This document shows, one piece after another, positions 1 through 7,796 of a stretch of 36,798 nucleotides of DNA. The notes below the pieces were generated by a model. That model worked only from the letters and a program-made list of their open reading frames with translations. It was not told the origin of the DNA and did no database searches. Location: assembly GCA_016195725.1 (NCBI GenBank), contig JACPZB010000035.1:1-36798 (forward strand). The letters run 5' to 3'. This DNA comes from Deltaproteobacteria bacterium (GTDB lineage Bacteria; Desulfobacterota; GWC2-55-46; UBA9637). A program made the translations under genes and the position numbers. Positions within the stretch are counted from its first letter, which is position 1. Every line of letters starts with the position of its first letter.

Positions 1-534
1 GACAGGCAGCTTCGGCTTATACAACAGGTTGCAAAGACAAAGATAACGCGGGGAAAACTGCCGTCCGTGCAGGAGATTCAGGAGGCAAGGGTTGAGCGTT
101 TGAAGGAAAGGATTCAGGAGTTTGTTGATGATAAACGTTTTGATGCATATCTTGCTATGACTGAAAAACTTTCAGACGGTCTTCAGCCCATAGAGGTTGC
201 AGCAGCGCTTTTAAAGTTCCAGCTTGAAGGATTCGGCGCGGAAGCAGAGGCAAGAGGAGGCGAGCCGTCTCTTAATGAAACAGGCGCCCCTCCCGGCATG
301 GCAAGGCTTTTCATAACAGTCGGCAGAGAGCAGAGGATAAGGCCGGGGGATATAGTAAAACTCATTGCAGACAAAACCGGTCTGAGCGGCAAGGCCATTG
401 GCAATATTAAGATACTGGAAAAGTTTACCTTTGTTGAGGTGCCGAGAGATTCTGCTGAAAAGGTAATAGATGCCCTGCAAAAAAGCATGATCGGGGGAAG
501 GAAGATTTCCGCTGCGCCGGCAAGGCCGCGCTGA
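1..534 (+). CDS. DEAD-box RNA helicase, C-terminal part (5' end outside window)
   Basis: The frame is open from the first base, so the start and the helicase core lie upstream of the window. What remains is the C-terminal tail. A basic linker (KITRGKLPSVQEIQEAR) is of the kind that follows the second RecA-like domain in DeaD/CsdA/DbpA-type helicases. It is followed by a DbpA-type RNA-binding domain of about 75 residues beginning near MARLFITVGREQRI and containing the family pattern GLSGKAIGNIKI and FTFVEVP. Such enzymes use ATP to unwind short RNA duplexes in ribosome assembly or mRNA decay. RNase R lies about 2 kb downstream on the same strand, but a shared role is only a guess. The tail ends in a short basic stretch. 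Family assignment is secure; the exact paralogue cannot be named without the core. Confidence 0.88.
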   Translation, partial: DRQLRLIQQVAKTKITRGKLPSVQEIQEARVERLKERIQEFVDDKRFDAYLAMTEKLSDGLQPIEVAAALLKFQLEGFGAEAEARGGEPSLNETGAPPGMARLFITVGREQRIRPGDIVKLIADKTGLSGKAIGNIKILEKFTFVEVPRDSAEKVIDALQKSMIGGRKISAAPARPR

Positions 535-560
535 GGGTGTGGTGTCAAGGTGGTTGCCGA

Positions 561-624
561 AAATTTTACTCGAGTATTGGTAAAATTTGTTTAACATATA
601 TTATTTATCGTATTATTTATATGT
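561..624. promoter_or_regulatory. Two inverted repeats before the antitoxin-like gene (operator candidate)
   Basis: Two perfect inverted repeats lie in the AT-rich leader. The first is aaattttac (561-569) with gtaaaattt (580-588), spacer 10. The second is acatata (594-600) with tatatgt (618-624), spacer 17. Ribbon-helix-helix antitoxins normally bind inverted repeats in their own promoter, so these are natural autoregulation sites. The first pair could also act as a weak terminator for the helicase gene. Confidence 0.45.
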
Positions 625-648
625 AATACATGAAGGAGGTTTTTAAAT

Positions 649-852
649 ATGCTGGCAGTTCGTTTAGATAAAGAAATGGGAAAACAGCTTGAGGAATTAG
701 CAAACAAGACGCATCGCCCCAAGAGTTATTATGTAAAAGAGGCTGTTAAACGATATCTGGAAAAGCAGACAGACTATGAAATAGATGTTTTTCCCCTTTG
801 TCCAAATCTTTACCGCCATGTGCCGGCACAGAAAGGGTTTTGCTATCCCTAA
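649..852 (+). CDS. Ribbon-helix-helix (RelB/CopG-type) antitoxin with an aberrant C-terminus
   Basis: The first ~45 residues are a typical short RHH DNA-binding domain: the beta strand MLAVRLDKEM, then two helices through KSYYVKEAVKRYLEKQ. An excellent ribosome site (aaggaggt, 633-640) precedes the ATG. In RelB-type antitoxins an acidic toxin-binding tail follows, often starting EDYYLA. Here the protein turns after TDYE into VFPLCPNLYRHVPAQKG, which is Cys/Pro-rich and unlike that tail, and stops at 67 residues. No RelE/ParE-type toxin is visible in the ~270 bases before fabI. The gene looks like an orphaned, 3'-damaged antitoxin that may still bind its operator. It could instead be an intact orphan RHH regulator. 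Confidence 0.6.
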   Translation: MLAVRLDKEMGKQLEELANKTHRPKSYYVKEAVKRYLEKQTDYEIDVFPLCPNLYRHVPAQKGFCYP

Positions 853-1026
853 TCATTATATGGCGGCTGTTTTTATTTTGTTCAACCTCCTCCCATTCTT
901 TTCAAAAGCCCTATAAGCTCCCGTTCTGTCGTAGCTAACTAATGCAACATTGCGTTGTGTTGTCAAGACAAGCCAAATAAATGATTGAATGGCGTTTAAA
1001 ATAGTGATAGAAAGGTAGCGAATAAA

Positions 1027-1105
1027 AGTAGGTAGTAGGCAGTAGACAGGTAACAGACAATATGGAACAGTATTTTTCCTGTCTACTGTATGCTGTCTAC
1101 TAATT
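1027..1105. repeat. Period-7 word repeat in two opposing arms, upstream of fabI
   Basis: The left arm reads agtaggt, agtaggc, agtagac, aggtaac, agacaat in exact 7-base phase (1027-1061). The right arm reads cctgtct, actgtat, gctgtct, actaatt (1078-1105) and is roughly the reverse complement. The core agtagacagg (1041-1050) pairs perfectly with cctgtctact (1078-1087). The element ends 10 bases before the fabI ribosome site. See related elements in ribD, tsaB, rseP, hisD and dxr. Confidence 0.8.
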
Positions 1106-1126
1106 ACTATCTTTAGGAGGTTGAAG

Positions 1127-1897
1127 ATGGGTCTACTGGAAAATAAAAAAGGTATCATATTCGGCGTTGCCAATGAAAGAAGCATTGCATGGGCTATTGC
1201 ACAGACGTTGCATAAGGAAGGCGCGGAGCTTGCATTTACATACCTGGGCGAGGCGCTTAAGGAAAGGGTCACACCACTTGCACAAGGCATTGACTCAAAA
1301 CTGATTCTGCCCTGCGATGTCGCAAAAGATGATGAGATAGATGCGGTGTTTAACAAGCTAAAAGATACATGGGGCGGGCTGGACATACTGGTTCATTCCG
1401 TTGCCTTTGCGAATAAAGATGAGCTTAAAGGCATGTATGTAAATACCTCAAGAGAAGGATTTAGATTAGCAATGGACATCAGCGCGTATTCATTTGTCGC
1501 CCTGACAAAAAGGGCATATCCATTGATGGAAGGCAGAAATGGAAGTATCATGACCCTTACCTATCTTGGCAGTGAGAGAATAATTCCTAATTATAATGTT
1601 ATGGGTGTTGCAAAGGCAGCACTTGAGGCAAGCGTGAAATATCTTGCAGCAGATCTGGGACAGAAGAATATTAAGGTTAATGCAATCTCTGCAGGCCCAA
1701 TAAGAACCTTAGCGGCCATGGGTATATCAGGTTTTAGAGATATACTCAGCATTGTGGAACAAAAGGCGCCATTAAGAAGAAATGTAACAGCAGCGGATGT
1801 TGCAAAGACAGCGCTCTATCTCTGCAGCGACCTGTCCGGCGGAGTCACCGGTGAGATTATCTATGTGGATGCTGGATATAATATTGTGGGAATATAG
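1127..1897 (+). CDS. fabI: Enoyl-[acyl-carrier-protein] reductase (NADH), FabI
   Basis: FabI catalyses the last reduction of each fatty-acid elongation cycle, turning trans-2-enoyl-ACP into acyl-ACP in the cytoplasm. The 256-residue length fits. The atypical short-chain dehydrogenase features are present: the N-terminal nucleotide-binding GVANERSIAWAIA, the LTYLGSER segment with the first active-site Tyr, and YNVMGVAKAALE with the catalytic Tyr and Lys in Y-x6-K spacing. The C-terminal GGVTGEIIYVDAGYNI is also typical. I chose ATG at 1127 because aggagg (1115-1120) is then 6 bases upstream; an in-frame TTG at 1121 directly abuts the ribosome site and is unlikely. It is the only fatty-acid gene in the window. 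FabI is the usual triclosan/isoniazid-type target family. Confidence 0.96.
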   Translation: MGLLENKKGIIFGVANERSIAWAIAQTLHKEGAELAFTYLGEALKERVTPLAQGIDSKLILPCDVAKDDEIDAVFNKLKDTWGGLDILVHSVAFANKDELKGMYVNTSREGFRLAMDISAYSFVALTKRAYPLMEGRNGSIMTLTYLGSERIIPNYNVMGVAKAALEASVKYLAADLGQKNIKVNAISAGPIRTLAAMGISGFRDILSIVEQKAPLRRNVTAADVAKTALYLCSDLSGGVTGEIIYVDAGYNIVGI

Positions 1898-1925
1898 ACA
1901 GTAGAAAATAGGAATTTAACAAAGG

Positions 1926-2396
1926 ATGGTTACAAGGCAGCTGAAAATCATATCCGGAGGCCAGACAGGGGCTGATAGGGCTGCTTTAGATGCAGCAATA
2001 GAATTAGGGTTAGATTACGGCGGCGCTATCCCCAAAGGTCGCATTGCTGAAGATGGGGCACTTGATACAAGATACGAAAGGATGACCGAATTATATACAG
2101 CAGATTATGATGCGCGCACAGAAAAGAATGTCTTAGATGCCGATGCGACACTCATATTTACTTCCGGAGTAGTCGGAGGCGGCTCTTCATTAACCGTTGA
2201 ACTTGCCAGAAAATACAAAAGGCCATTTTTGCATATTAATTTTAACGCCCTGTCGGAAGATGAGGCCATGAAAATGGCAGAAAAGTGGTTAAATAAGGTT
2301 TCCCCTGATATTCTTAACGTGGCTGGTTCAAGGGAATCAGCATCAAAGGGGATATATGAAAAGGTGTATAGGGTTCTGAAAGGTGTTTTTCATTAA
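1926..2396 (+). CDS. SLOG-fold putative molybdenum carrier / YpsA-like protein
   Basis: The protein (156 aa) begins with the Rossmann-like nucleotide-binding signature ISGGQTGADRAALDAA and continues with a second glycine-rich loop, TSGVVGGGSSLTVELARKY. This pattern defines the family annotated as putative molybdenum carrier protein (PF12694-type), within the SLOG/lysine-decarboxylase-like superfamily that binds nucleotides or their derivatives. The molybdenum name comes from distant similarity and I see no metal site that would prove it. The gene starts 28 bases after fabI and ends 11 bases before the RNase R gene, so it may be co-transcribed with both. The ribosome site is poor (aaagg touching the ATG). 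Biological role unknown. Confidence 0.8.
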   Translation: MVTRQLKIISGGQTGADRAALDAAIELGLDYGGAIPKGRIAEDGALDTRYERMTELYTADYDARTEKNVLDADATLIFTSGVVGGGSSLTVELARKYKRPFLHINFNALSEDEAMKMAEKWLNKVSPDILNVAGSRESASKGIYEKVYRVLKGVFH

Positions 2397-2407
2397 AACC
2401 GGCCAAG

Positions 2408-4663
2408 ATGCATTTTAAAACAATTCTTATGACAATCCCGACAAAACAATCCCTTCTTCAATTCATGCAGCAGGTCAATAGGCCTCTATCCTTGAAAGAA
2501 TTGATGCGTCAGATGCTGATCCCCAAAGAAGAGCGGGAAGTATTCAAAAGGCTGATAAAGGATTTGGTTCAAGAGGGTGAAGTTATAAAGATAAGAGGCG
2601 AACGGTATGGCCTTCCACTCAAGATGAATCTCGTCGTTGGCGAGCTTTCGTGCCACCCCAATGGCTTTGGTTTTGTAGCGCCTGAAGAGGGCGGAGAGGA
2701 TATATTTATCAATCCCAGAAACATGAAAGGCGCAATGCACAAAGATAAGGTTGTAGTAAGGAGTGAAGGCCGCAGCAAGGGCAATGGAAAGAGAGAAGGG
2801 AGAATTTTAAGGATTCTGGAGAGGGCGCATAAGACCATTGTTGGGAGGTTTGAAAAGGGAAAGGGATTTGACGTTGTCATACCGTCAGAGAAAAGGATTT
2901 TGCAAGAGATTATAATTCCTGCAAAAGATGCCAAAAATGTGGAAGAAGGCAAGATAGTAGAGGCTGAGATAATAAGATGGCCGGGGGAGCGCACTGCCCC
3001 TCTCGGCAGGATTGTTGCAGTCCTCGGAGAGCCTGATGACCCGGATGTGGAGATAGAGGTTATAGTAAAGAAATATGAACTATCCCACAGATTTCCGCAT
3101 AATGTCATTTTGGAGGCAAAGGAGATTTCGCAAGAAGTAGCAGAACACGATATTCTCGGCAGGGTTGATTTACGGGAGAGAACTACCTTTACTATTGACG
3201 GAGAGACAGCAAAGGATTTTGATGATGCGGTTTCCATAGAAAAATTAGATCATGGCTACAGATTGCGGGTATCCATTGCAGATGTAGCTCATTATGTAAG
3301 AGATGGGAACAACCTGGATAAGGAGGCGCATAAGAGAGGGACAAGCGTTTATTTCCCGGACAGGTGCATCCCGATGCTACCTGAGGCTTTGAGTAACGGA
3401 ATCTGCAGCCTTAATCCACATGTTGACAGGCTTACGGTTACTGCTGAAATGGATTTTGACCATCAAGGCAATGTTACGCACAGCAAGTTTTATGAAAGTG
3501 TTATAAAAAGCTGTGAGAGGCTTACTTACACTAAGGTGAGGGATATTTTTGCCAACCCCCTTTCTCCCCCCTTTGGGGACAGATTTCAAATCTGTCCCCA
3601 GGGGCAGGGTGGGTTAATGGAGAGGTACAGCCATATAATGGAAGACCTGAAAACCATGCAGGAGCTTTGCCTCAAGCTCAGGCAAAAAAGGGGCGAGATG
3701 GGTAGCATTGACTTTGACCTCCCTGAGCCGCAGATAATCATTGACATAGAGGGAAGGGTTGAGGATATTGTAAAATCTGAGAGAAATATCGCCCATCAGA
3801 TGATAGAGGAATTCATGCTCGCAGCTAATCAGGCAGTGGCAACCTATGTGACTAAAAAAAGGCTCCCCTTTTTATACAGGGTTCATGAAGAACCTGATGC
3901 AGAGAGCATGCATGAGTTTAAAGAATTTATCAGAAATTTTGGATGCAATCCCCTCTTCCCCCCCTTTGGGGACAGATTTCAAATCTGTCCCCAGGGGCAG
4001 GGTGGGTTAAAGAAATTAAGTCCAAAGGTTCTTCAAAATGTGTTATCAGAGGCAGAGGGAAAACCAGAGGAAAAACTTATAAACCACATCCTGCTCCGCT
4101 CCATGAAGCAGGCAAGGTATTCTGAAAAAAACATCGGCCACTTCGGCCTTGCCTTTGAATATTACACCCACTTCACATCCCCAATCCGCAGATACCCTGA
4201 TTTAATAGTTCACAGGATTCTCAAAAAAATAATAAAAGGGAGATATTCTGAGAAAGATAAAGAAGCCTGGGGAAAATCCCTTCCTGAGATTGCGGCCCAT
4301 ACATCAAATAGGGAGAGAAATGCCATGGAGGCAGAGAGGGAGATAGTTGATCTCAAAAAGGCCCAGTTTATGAAAGACAAAGTTGGAGAGGTTTATAACG
4401 GTATTATATCCGGCGTTACAAGCTTTGGCCTCTTTGTAGAACTTGAGGAGTATTTTGTAGAAGGGCTTGCGCATGTGGGGAACATGAAAGATGACTATTA
4501 CATCTTTATGGAAAAAGAGCACTCTCTTATCGGGGAACGCACAAAAAAAAGATACAGGATAGGGGACAGGGTAAGAGTTATGGTGGCAAATGTAGATTTA
4601 GAACGCAGGCAGATAGATATGGCGCTGGAAGGGGAGAAGAAGGGAAAGGGGAAGAAAAAATGA
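2408..4663 (+). CDS. rnr: Ribonuclease R with two in-frame palindromic insertions
   Basis: RNase R is a processive 3'-5' exoribonuclease that degrades structured RNA. The order is standard: a winged-helix-like N-terminus, cold-shock domains, the RNB catalytic domain with GETAKDFDDAV carrying the magnesium-binding aspartates, RSMKQARYSEKNIGHFGL and YTHFTSPIRRYPDL, an S1 domain (VYNGIISGVTSFGLFVEL) and a lysine-rich tail. At 751 residues it is of normal length. Residues 385-403 (LSPPFGDRFQICPQGQGGL) and 516-534 (same with LF at the start) are extra compared with what I recall of E. coli RNase R. Both map to loops of the RNB domain, between LTYTK and the KRGEMGSIDF region, and before the LLRSMKQA segment. 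They are encoded by near-identical DNA (57 of 60 bases). The start at 2408 lacks a clear ribosome site; ATG at 2429 is an alternative. Overlaps the next gene by ATGA. Confidence 0.95.
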   Translation: MHFKTILMTIPTKQSLLQFMQQVNRPLSLKELMRQMLIPKEEREVFKRLIKDLVQEGEVIKIRGERYGLPLKMNLVVGELSCHPNGFGFVAPEEGGEDIFINPRNMKGAMHKDKVVVRSEGRSKGNGKREGRILRILERAHKTIVGRFEKGKGFDVVIPSEKRILQEIIIPAKDAKNVEEGKIVEAEIIRWPGERTAPLGRIVAVLGEPDDPDVEIEVIVKKYELSHRFPHNVILEAKEISQEVAEHDILGRVDLRERTTFTIDGETAKDFDDAVSIEKLDHGYRLRVSIADVAHYVRDGNNLDKEAHKRGTSVYFPDRCIPMLPEALSNGICSLNPHVDRLTVTAEMDFDHQGNVTHSKFYESVIKSCERLTYTKVRDIFANPLSPPFGDRFQICPQGQGGLMERYSHIMEDLKTMQELCLKLRQKRGEMGSIDFDLPEPQIIIDIEGRVEDIVKSERNIAHQMIEEFMLAANQAVATYVTKKRLPFLYRVHEEPDAESMHEFKEFIRNFGCNPLFPPFGDRFQICPQGQGGLKKLSPKVLQNVLSEAEGKPEEKLINHILLRSMKQARYSEKNIGHFGLAFEYYTHFTSPIRRYPDLIVHRILKKIIKGRYSEKDKEAWGKSLPEIAAHTSNRERNAMEAEREIVDLKKAQFMKDKVGEVYNGIISGVTSFGLFVELEEYFVEGLAHVGNMKDDYYIFMEKEHSLIGERTKKRYRIGDRVRVMVANVDLERRQIDMALEGEKKGKGKKK
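3557..3616. repeat. In-frame palindromic element, copy 1 in rnr
   Basis: The core is a perfect 12-1-12 palindrome at 3575-3599 (ggggacagattt, c, then its complement). It is flanked by C-rich sequence on the left and ggggcagggtgggtt on the right that partly pair. It adds 19 residues to RNase R with no stop codon. The 60-base unit recurs at 3950-4009 with three differences. Confidence 0.85.
3950..4009. repeat. In-frame palindromic element, copy 2 in rnr
   Basis: The perfect 25-base palindrome (3968-3992) and flanks are the same as in copy 1, and the reading frame is also the same. The only differences are at the left edge (CTC TTC instead of CTT TCT). The near-identity, against the divergence expected of unrelated loop sequence, points to a recently dispersed or converted element and not to a duplicated protein domain. 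Confidence 0.85.
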
Positions 4664-6345
4664 CCTTCTTAAGAATCTATCTTGCGTATAAAAACATTCA
4701 GAGGCTCCGCCAGATTATCACGATCCTCATCAGGCACGGCTTTTATCCTTTCATAGAGAGGATACACCTTGCTAAACTCGTATCTTTCCCGCAAAGGATT
4801 GTGGGGAAAAAGGCCTTTACGGAGCAGGAGGCTATATCTTTCGCTGAGAGAACAAGGCTTGCCTTTGAAGAGCTTGGCCCGACCTTTATTAAATTTGGCC
4901 AGATACTATCCACACGACCCGATATCCTGCCAGAAGAATTTATAAAGGAATTTTTAAAGCTTCAGGATGAGGTTCCACAGTTTCCCTTTCAGGATGTGGT
5001 CAGGGTGATAGAGCGGGAGTTTAAAAGACCGGTAAAAGAATTATTTAAAAAAATAGATGAAAAGCCAGTTGCTGCTGCCTCCATTGCCCAAGTTCACAGG
5101 GCAATTACAATGGATGGAGAGAGAGTCGTTATAAAGGTTCAGAGGCCGGAGATAGAGGGGGTAATTGAGGCTGACATAGCTATCCTTAAATATCTGGCAA
5201 GGCTCTTTGTAAAATATATTCCTGAGAGCAGACTTTACGACCCTGTAGGGATGGTTGAGGAATTTGCAGTGACCATAAAAAGGGAGATGGATTTTACATT
5301 GGAGGCGAGCTACACAGCAAGATTCAGGAAAAACCATTCAGATGACCAGAGGGTTCTTATACCTGCTGTTTACTGGAATCTTACAGGCAAAAGGGTTATT
5401 ACCATGGAAAGGATAAAGGGGATAAAGGTGGATAATGTGGAAAAACTTAAGAAGAGCGGGATTGATACAGAAAAGATAGTCCATATTATAGCAGATGTCC
5501 TTTTCAGACAGGTCTTTGAATTCGGAATCTTTCACGGAGACCTTCACTCAGGAAACATATTTGTTGTAGGGCCTGAGAGGGTTGCCTTCGTGGACTTCGG
5601 GATTGTCGGGATGGTGGATAAGGAGATGCAGGAAAATCTGGCAGATATATTTGTCGGCCTTGTGAGCGAAGACTACGAACTCCTTACAAAGGTTTATCTA
5701 AAAATGGGGATTCTGCCGGAGGATATAGATGAGGCGTCATTCAGGAGGGAATACAAGGCTATGCTCTTTGCCTATTTCGGCAAACCCTTTAAGATGACGA
5801 GTGTTGGCGAAGTGCTTATGAACTATATAAGGCTTGCCTCTCAATACCATATAAGGACGCCGATGGAGCTGCTCCTTCTGGACAAGTGCATCTTTGAACT
5901 GGAGGGGTTGGGAAGGCTCCTCCACCCTGAGGTAAATGTCCTTGTAGAGAGCCAGCCCTTTGCCCAGGGGCTTATATCAAAGAGATACGGTCCCGAGGCT
6001 ATGGTAAAAGGCGCGGTTGCCACTGCAATGGAATACCAGACATTTATCCATTCATTCCCTCATCAGATGAGCCAGATACTGAAAAAGATGATGAGCGACA
6101 AGTTTACCATAGACTTTGTGCATAAGGGGCTTGAAGACCTCATGGGGGAGATGGACAGGTCATCCAACAGGCTCACCTTCGGCGTTATCGTTGCCGCGCT
6201 GATCATCGGTTCGTCTCTTGTCATGGCATTCGGAGGAGGGCCGAAATTTTTCGGATTTCCGTTTCTGGGGATCCTCGGATTTGTAGTTGCAGGTTTTCTC
6301 GGATTGTGGCTTGCGTTTTTGATACTCAGGTCTGGGAAGTTTTAA
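4660..6345 (+). CDS. ubiB: UbiB/ABC1/AarF-family atypical kinase, membrane anchored
   Basis: Members of this family are protein-kinase-like ATPases needed for quinone biosynthesis or lipid handling at the membrane. The 561-residue protein shows the family's invariant KxGQ motif (LGPTFIKFGQILSTRPDILP), the alanine-rich nucleotide loop AAASIAQVHRA in place of the normal glycine loop, the catalytic-loop equivalent HGDLHSGNI and the metal-binding VDFGIVG. The C-terminus has two hydrophobic segments separated by a short GGGPKFFGFPF turn, which is the usual UbiB anchor. The start overlaps the rnr stop (ATGA), so the two are translationally coupled. No other quinone gene is adjacent, so the quinone role is inferred from the family alone. 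Confidence 0.9.
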   Translation: MTFLRIYLAYKNIQRLRQIITILIRHGFYPFIERIHLAKLVSFPQRIVGKKAFTEQEAISFAERTRLAFEELGPTFIKFGQILSTRPDILPEEFIKEFLKLQDEVPQFPFQDVVRVIEREFKRPVKELFKKIDEKPVAAASIAQVHRAITMDGERVVIKVQRPEIEGVIEADIAILKYLARLFVKYIPESRLYDPVGMVEEFAVTIKREMDFTLEASYTARFRKNHSDDQRVLIPAVYWNLTGKRVITMERIKGIKVDNVEKLKKSGIDTEKIVHIIADVLFRQVFEFGIFHGDLHSGNIFVVGPERVAFVDFGIVGMVDKEMQENLADIFVGLVSEDYELLTKVYLKMGILPEDIDEASFRREYKAMLFAYFGKPFKMTSVGEVLMNYIRLASQYHIRTPMELLLLDKCIFELEGLGRLLHPEVNVLVESQPFAQGLISKRYGPEAMVKGAVATAMEYQTFIHSFPHQMSQILKKMMSDKFTIDFVHKGLEDLMGEMDRSSNRLTFGVIVAALIIGSSLVMAFGGGPKFFGFPFLGILGFVVAGFLGLWLAFLILRSGKF

Positions 6346-7157
6346 AAGCTGTGGCTGCTTTTCATAAGCATACTAACGCCAAGATAAGTAAATAGCACCA
6401 CAAAAAACCCCACAACTGTCGCTATCGCCAAGCCCTTGCCGCGCCACTGTTTTATATAGTATGCGTGCATTGCGCCTGCATAATAAAACCAGACAATAAA
6501 TGACCAGACGACCTTCGGCTCCCAGAGCCAGTATGCGCCCCAGGCAAGGTATGCCCACACTGCGCCTGCGAACATGGAGGCGGAGAAAAAACAAAAGCCC
6601 CAGAGGATGCTGCGATGAGCAATGTCCTGAAAATCTTTGTAGGGGAGGGGCGCCTGCCCCCGAATGCTTTTATTGGGGATGCCACCTCCCGATTTGGCTT
6701 CGGAAATCAAATATAAAACCGCCCCTGCAAACGCCAGCGTAAAAAGCGCATAGGCTGCGAATGATGATATGACATGGCTTTCAAACCAGCGGGTTTTTAA
6801 AATTAACGTCAATGGTTTGGATGACGTTTCATTGAGTTGGGCAAAAATCATGGTCAGAACAGCAACCGGAACGGTTATAAGCTCTGTAAACCTTTCGCTG
6901 TATCTGAATATCACAATAGTGCTTACAAGCACAGTTGACCAGCTGTAAAAAAGAAGGGTTTCATACATGGCCAGCATCGGCGCATGGCCTGATTCGTATG
7001 TTCGTATGGATAAGGCAATCGTATGAAAAAGAAGGCCGATTACCATGGCAGATTTTGAAAAAAATTCAAAAATATCTTTTTTAATTATGTGGTAGAGGAT
7101 AACAAGAAAAAAAGTTAGTGCGTATAGAATTAGGGTGCTGAATATCAATAACTGCAT
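6342..7157 (-). CDS. ccsB: System II cytochrome c biogenesis protein CcsB/CcsA (ResC-like)
   Basis: This is an integral membrane protein of about eight helices that, with a ResB/Ccs1 partner, exports and attaches heme to c-type apocytochromes. The signature tryptophan-rich heme-handling motif is present near the C-terminal third (WGAYWLWEPKVVWSFIVWFYYAG), along with conserved histidines (FHTIA, ESHVISSFAAY, AMHAYY). Length 271 is usual. Residues about 166-173 (GQAPLPYK) are encoded by DNA that matches a repeat in the ribH-nusB spacer, so this loop may be partly an inserted element. The gene follows queE directly (TAG then ATG, no gap). Its likely partner ResB is 24 kb away. The 3' end overlaps that of the convergent ubiB by four bases. 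Confidence 0.92.
   Translation of the reverse strand: MQLLIFSTLILYALTFFLVILYHIIKKDIFEFFSKSAMVIGLLFHTIALSIRTYESGHAPMLAMYETLLFYSWSTVLVSTIVIFRYSERFTELITVPVAVLTMIFAQLNETSSKPLTLILKTRWFESHVISSFAAYALFTLAFAGAVLYLISEAKSGGGIPNKSIRGQAPLPYKDFQDIAHRSILWGFCFFSASMFAGAVWAYLAWGAYWLWEPKVVWSFIVWFYYAGAMHAYYIKQWRGKGLAIATVVGFFVVLFTYLGVSMLMKSSHSF
6639..6662. repeat. GTAGGGGAGGGGC element inside ccsB
   Basis: The plus strand reads gtaggggaggggcgcctg followed by five C. The reverse complement of 20663-20681 in the ribH-nusB spacer begins with the same gtaggggaggggc and continues ttgtcccc. The element is read as GQAPLPY in CcsB. It lies in a loop between membrane helices. Confidence 0.5.
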
Positions 7158-7796
7158 CTATCTCCCCTTCTCTTCCCCCCAGATAAACTTATGCATCTGG
7201 GGTTGAAGCCTTACCTTAAGCCCGTCTGCAAGTATCCATTTTGCAAGCTCTTGAGCAGGCATGGCAGGATATACCGGAGCAAAAAGAATCTTTGAGATTT
7301 TGTCCTTGATGCACCTTTCCAAAAAATCCCGGGCAAATTCATAGTCCTTCCTGTCTGCTATAACAAATTTTATTTCGTCCTGCAATGCAATAAAATTAAG
7401 ATTTTCCATGAGAAAACTTCCGTCATAGCCGCTTGACGGACATTTTACATCCACTATCTTAATAACGCGCGCATCAACTGATTTAAGGCCTATACTCCCA
7501 TTGGTTTCCAGAAGCGCCTCGTAGCCTCGTTTCAGCAGCTTGTTGATAAGCGCCGGAGTTTCTTTTTGAGACATCGGTTCGCCGCCGGTAATCTCTACCA
7601 GCTTGCAATTAAATTTTTTTACTTCTCTGATTATTTGCTCGATAGAAAAATCTTCGCCCTGCTCAGAAGTCTGGGCGTATGTTGTATCACACCAGCGGCA
7701 TCTTAGATTGCAGCCTGCAAGCCTTATAAAAATGCAGGGAAGTCCTGCATACGTGGATTCGCCCTGAATGCTGAAAAATATCTCAGACACCCTCAT
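7158..7796 (-). CDS. queE: 7-carboxy-7-deazaguanine synthase QueE (radical SAM)
   Basis: QueE rearranges 6-carboxy-tetrahydropterin to 7-carboxy-7-deazaguanine in the queuosine tRNA-modification pathway. The cluster-binding cysteines are in the standard CxxxCxxC arrangement (CNLRCRWC, Cys29, Cys33, Cys36). They are preceded by the family N-terminus VSEIFFSIQGES and followed by the SAM-contacting ITGGEP. The C-terminus LQPQMHKFIWG is also typical. The 212-residue length fits. No queC, queD or queF is nearby, so the rest of the pathway must be elsewhere. No strong ribosome site precedes the ATG, but the conserved N-terminus supports this start. Immediately followed by ccsB on the same strand. 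Confidence 0.95.
   Translation of the reverse strand: MRVSEIFFSIQGESTYAGLPCIFIRLAGCNLRCRWCDTTYAQTSEQGEDFSIEQIIREVKKFNCKLVEITGGEPMSQKETPALINKLLKRGYEALLETNGSIGLKSVDARVIKIVDVKCPSSGYDGSFLMENLNFIALQDEIKFVIADRKDYEFARDFLERCIKDKISKILFAPVYPAMPAQELAKWILADGLKVRLQPQMHKFIWGEEKGR

Noticed and set aside
856-1386. Open frame of 176 codons on the minus strand opposite fabI
   Set aside because: It overlaps the well-supported fabI, has no homology I recognise and no ribosome site. Its C-terminal part lies in the antitoxin-fabI spacer and may just be chance or relic sequence.
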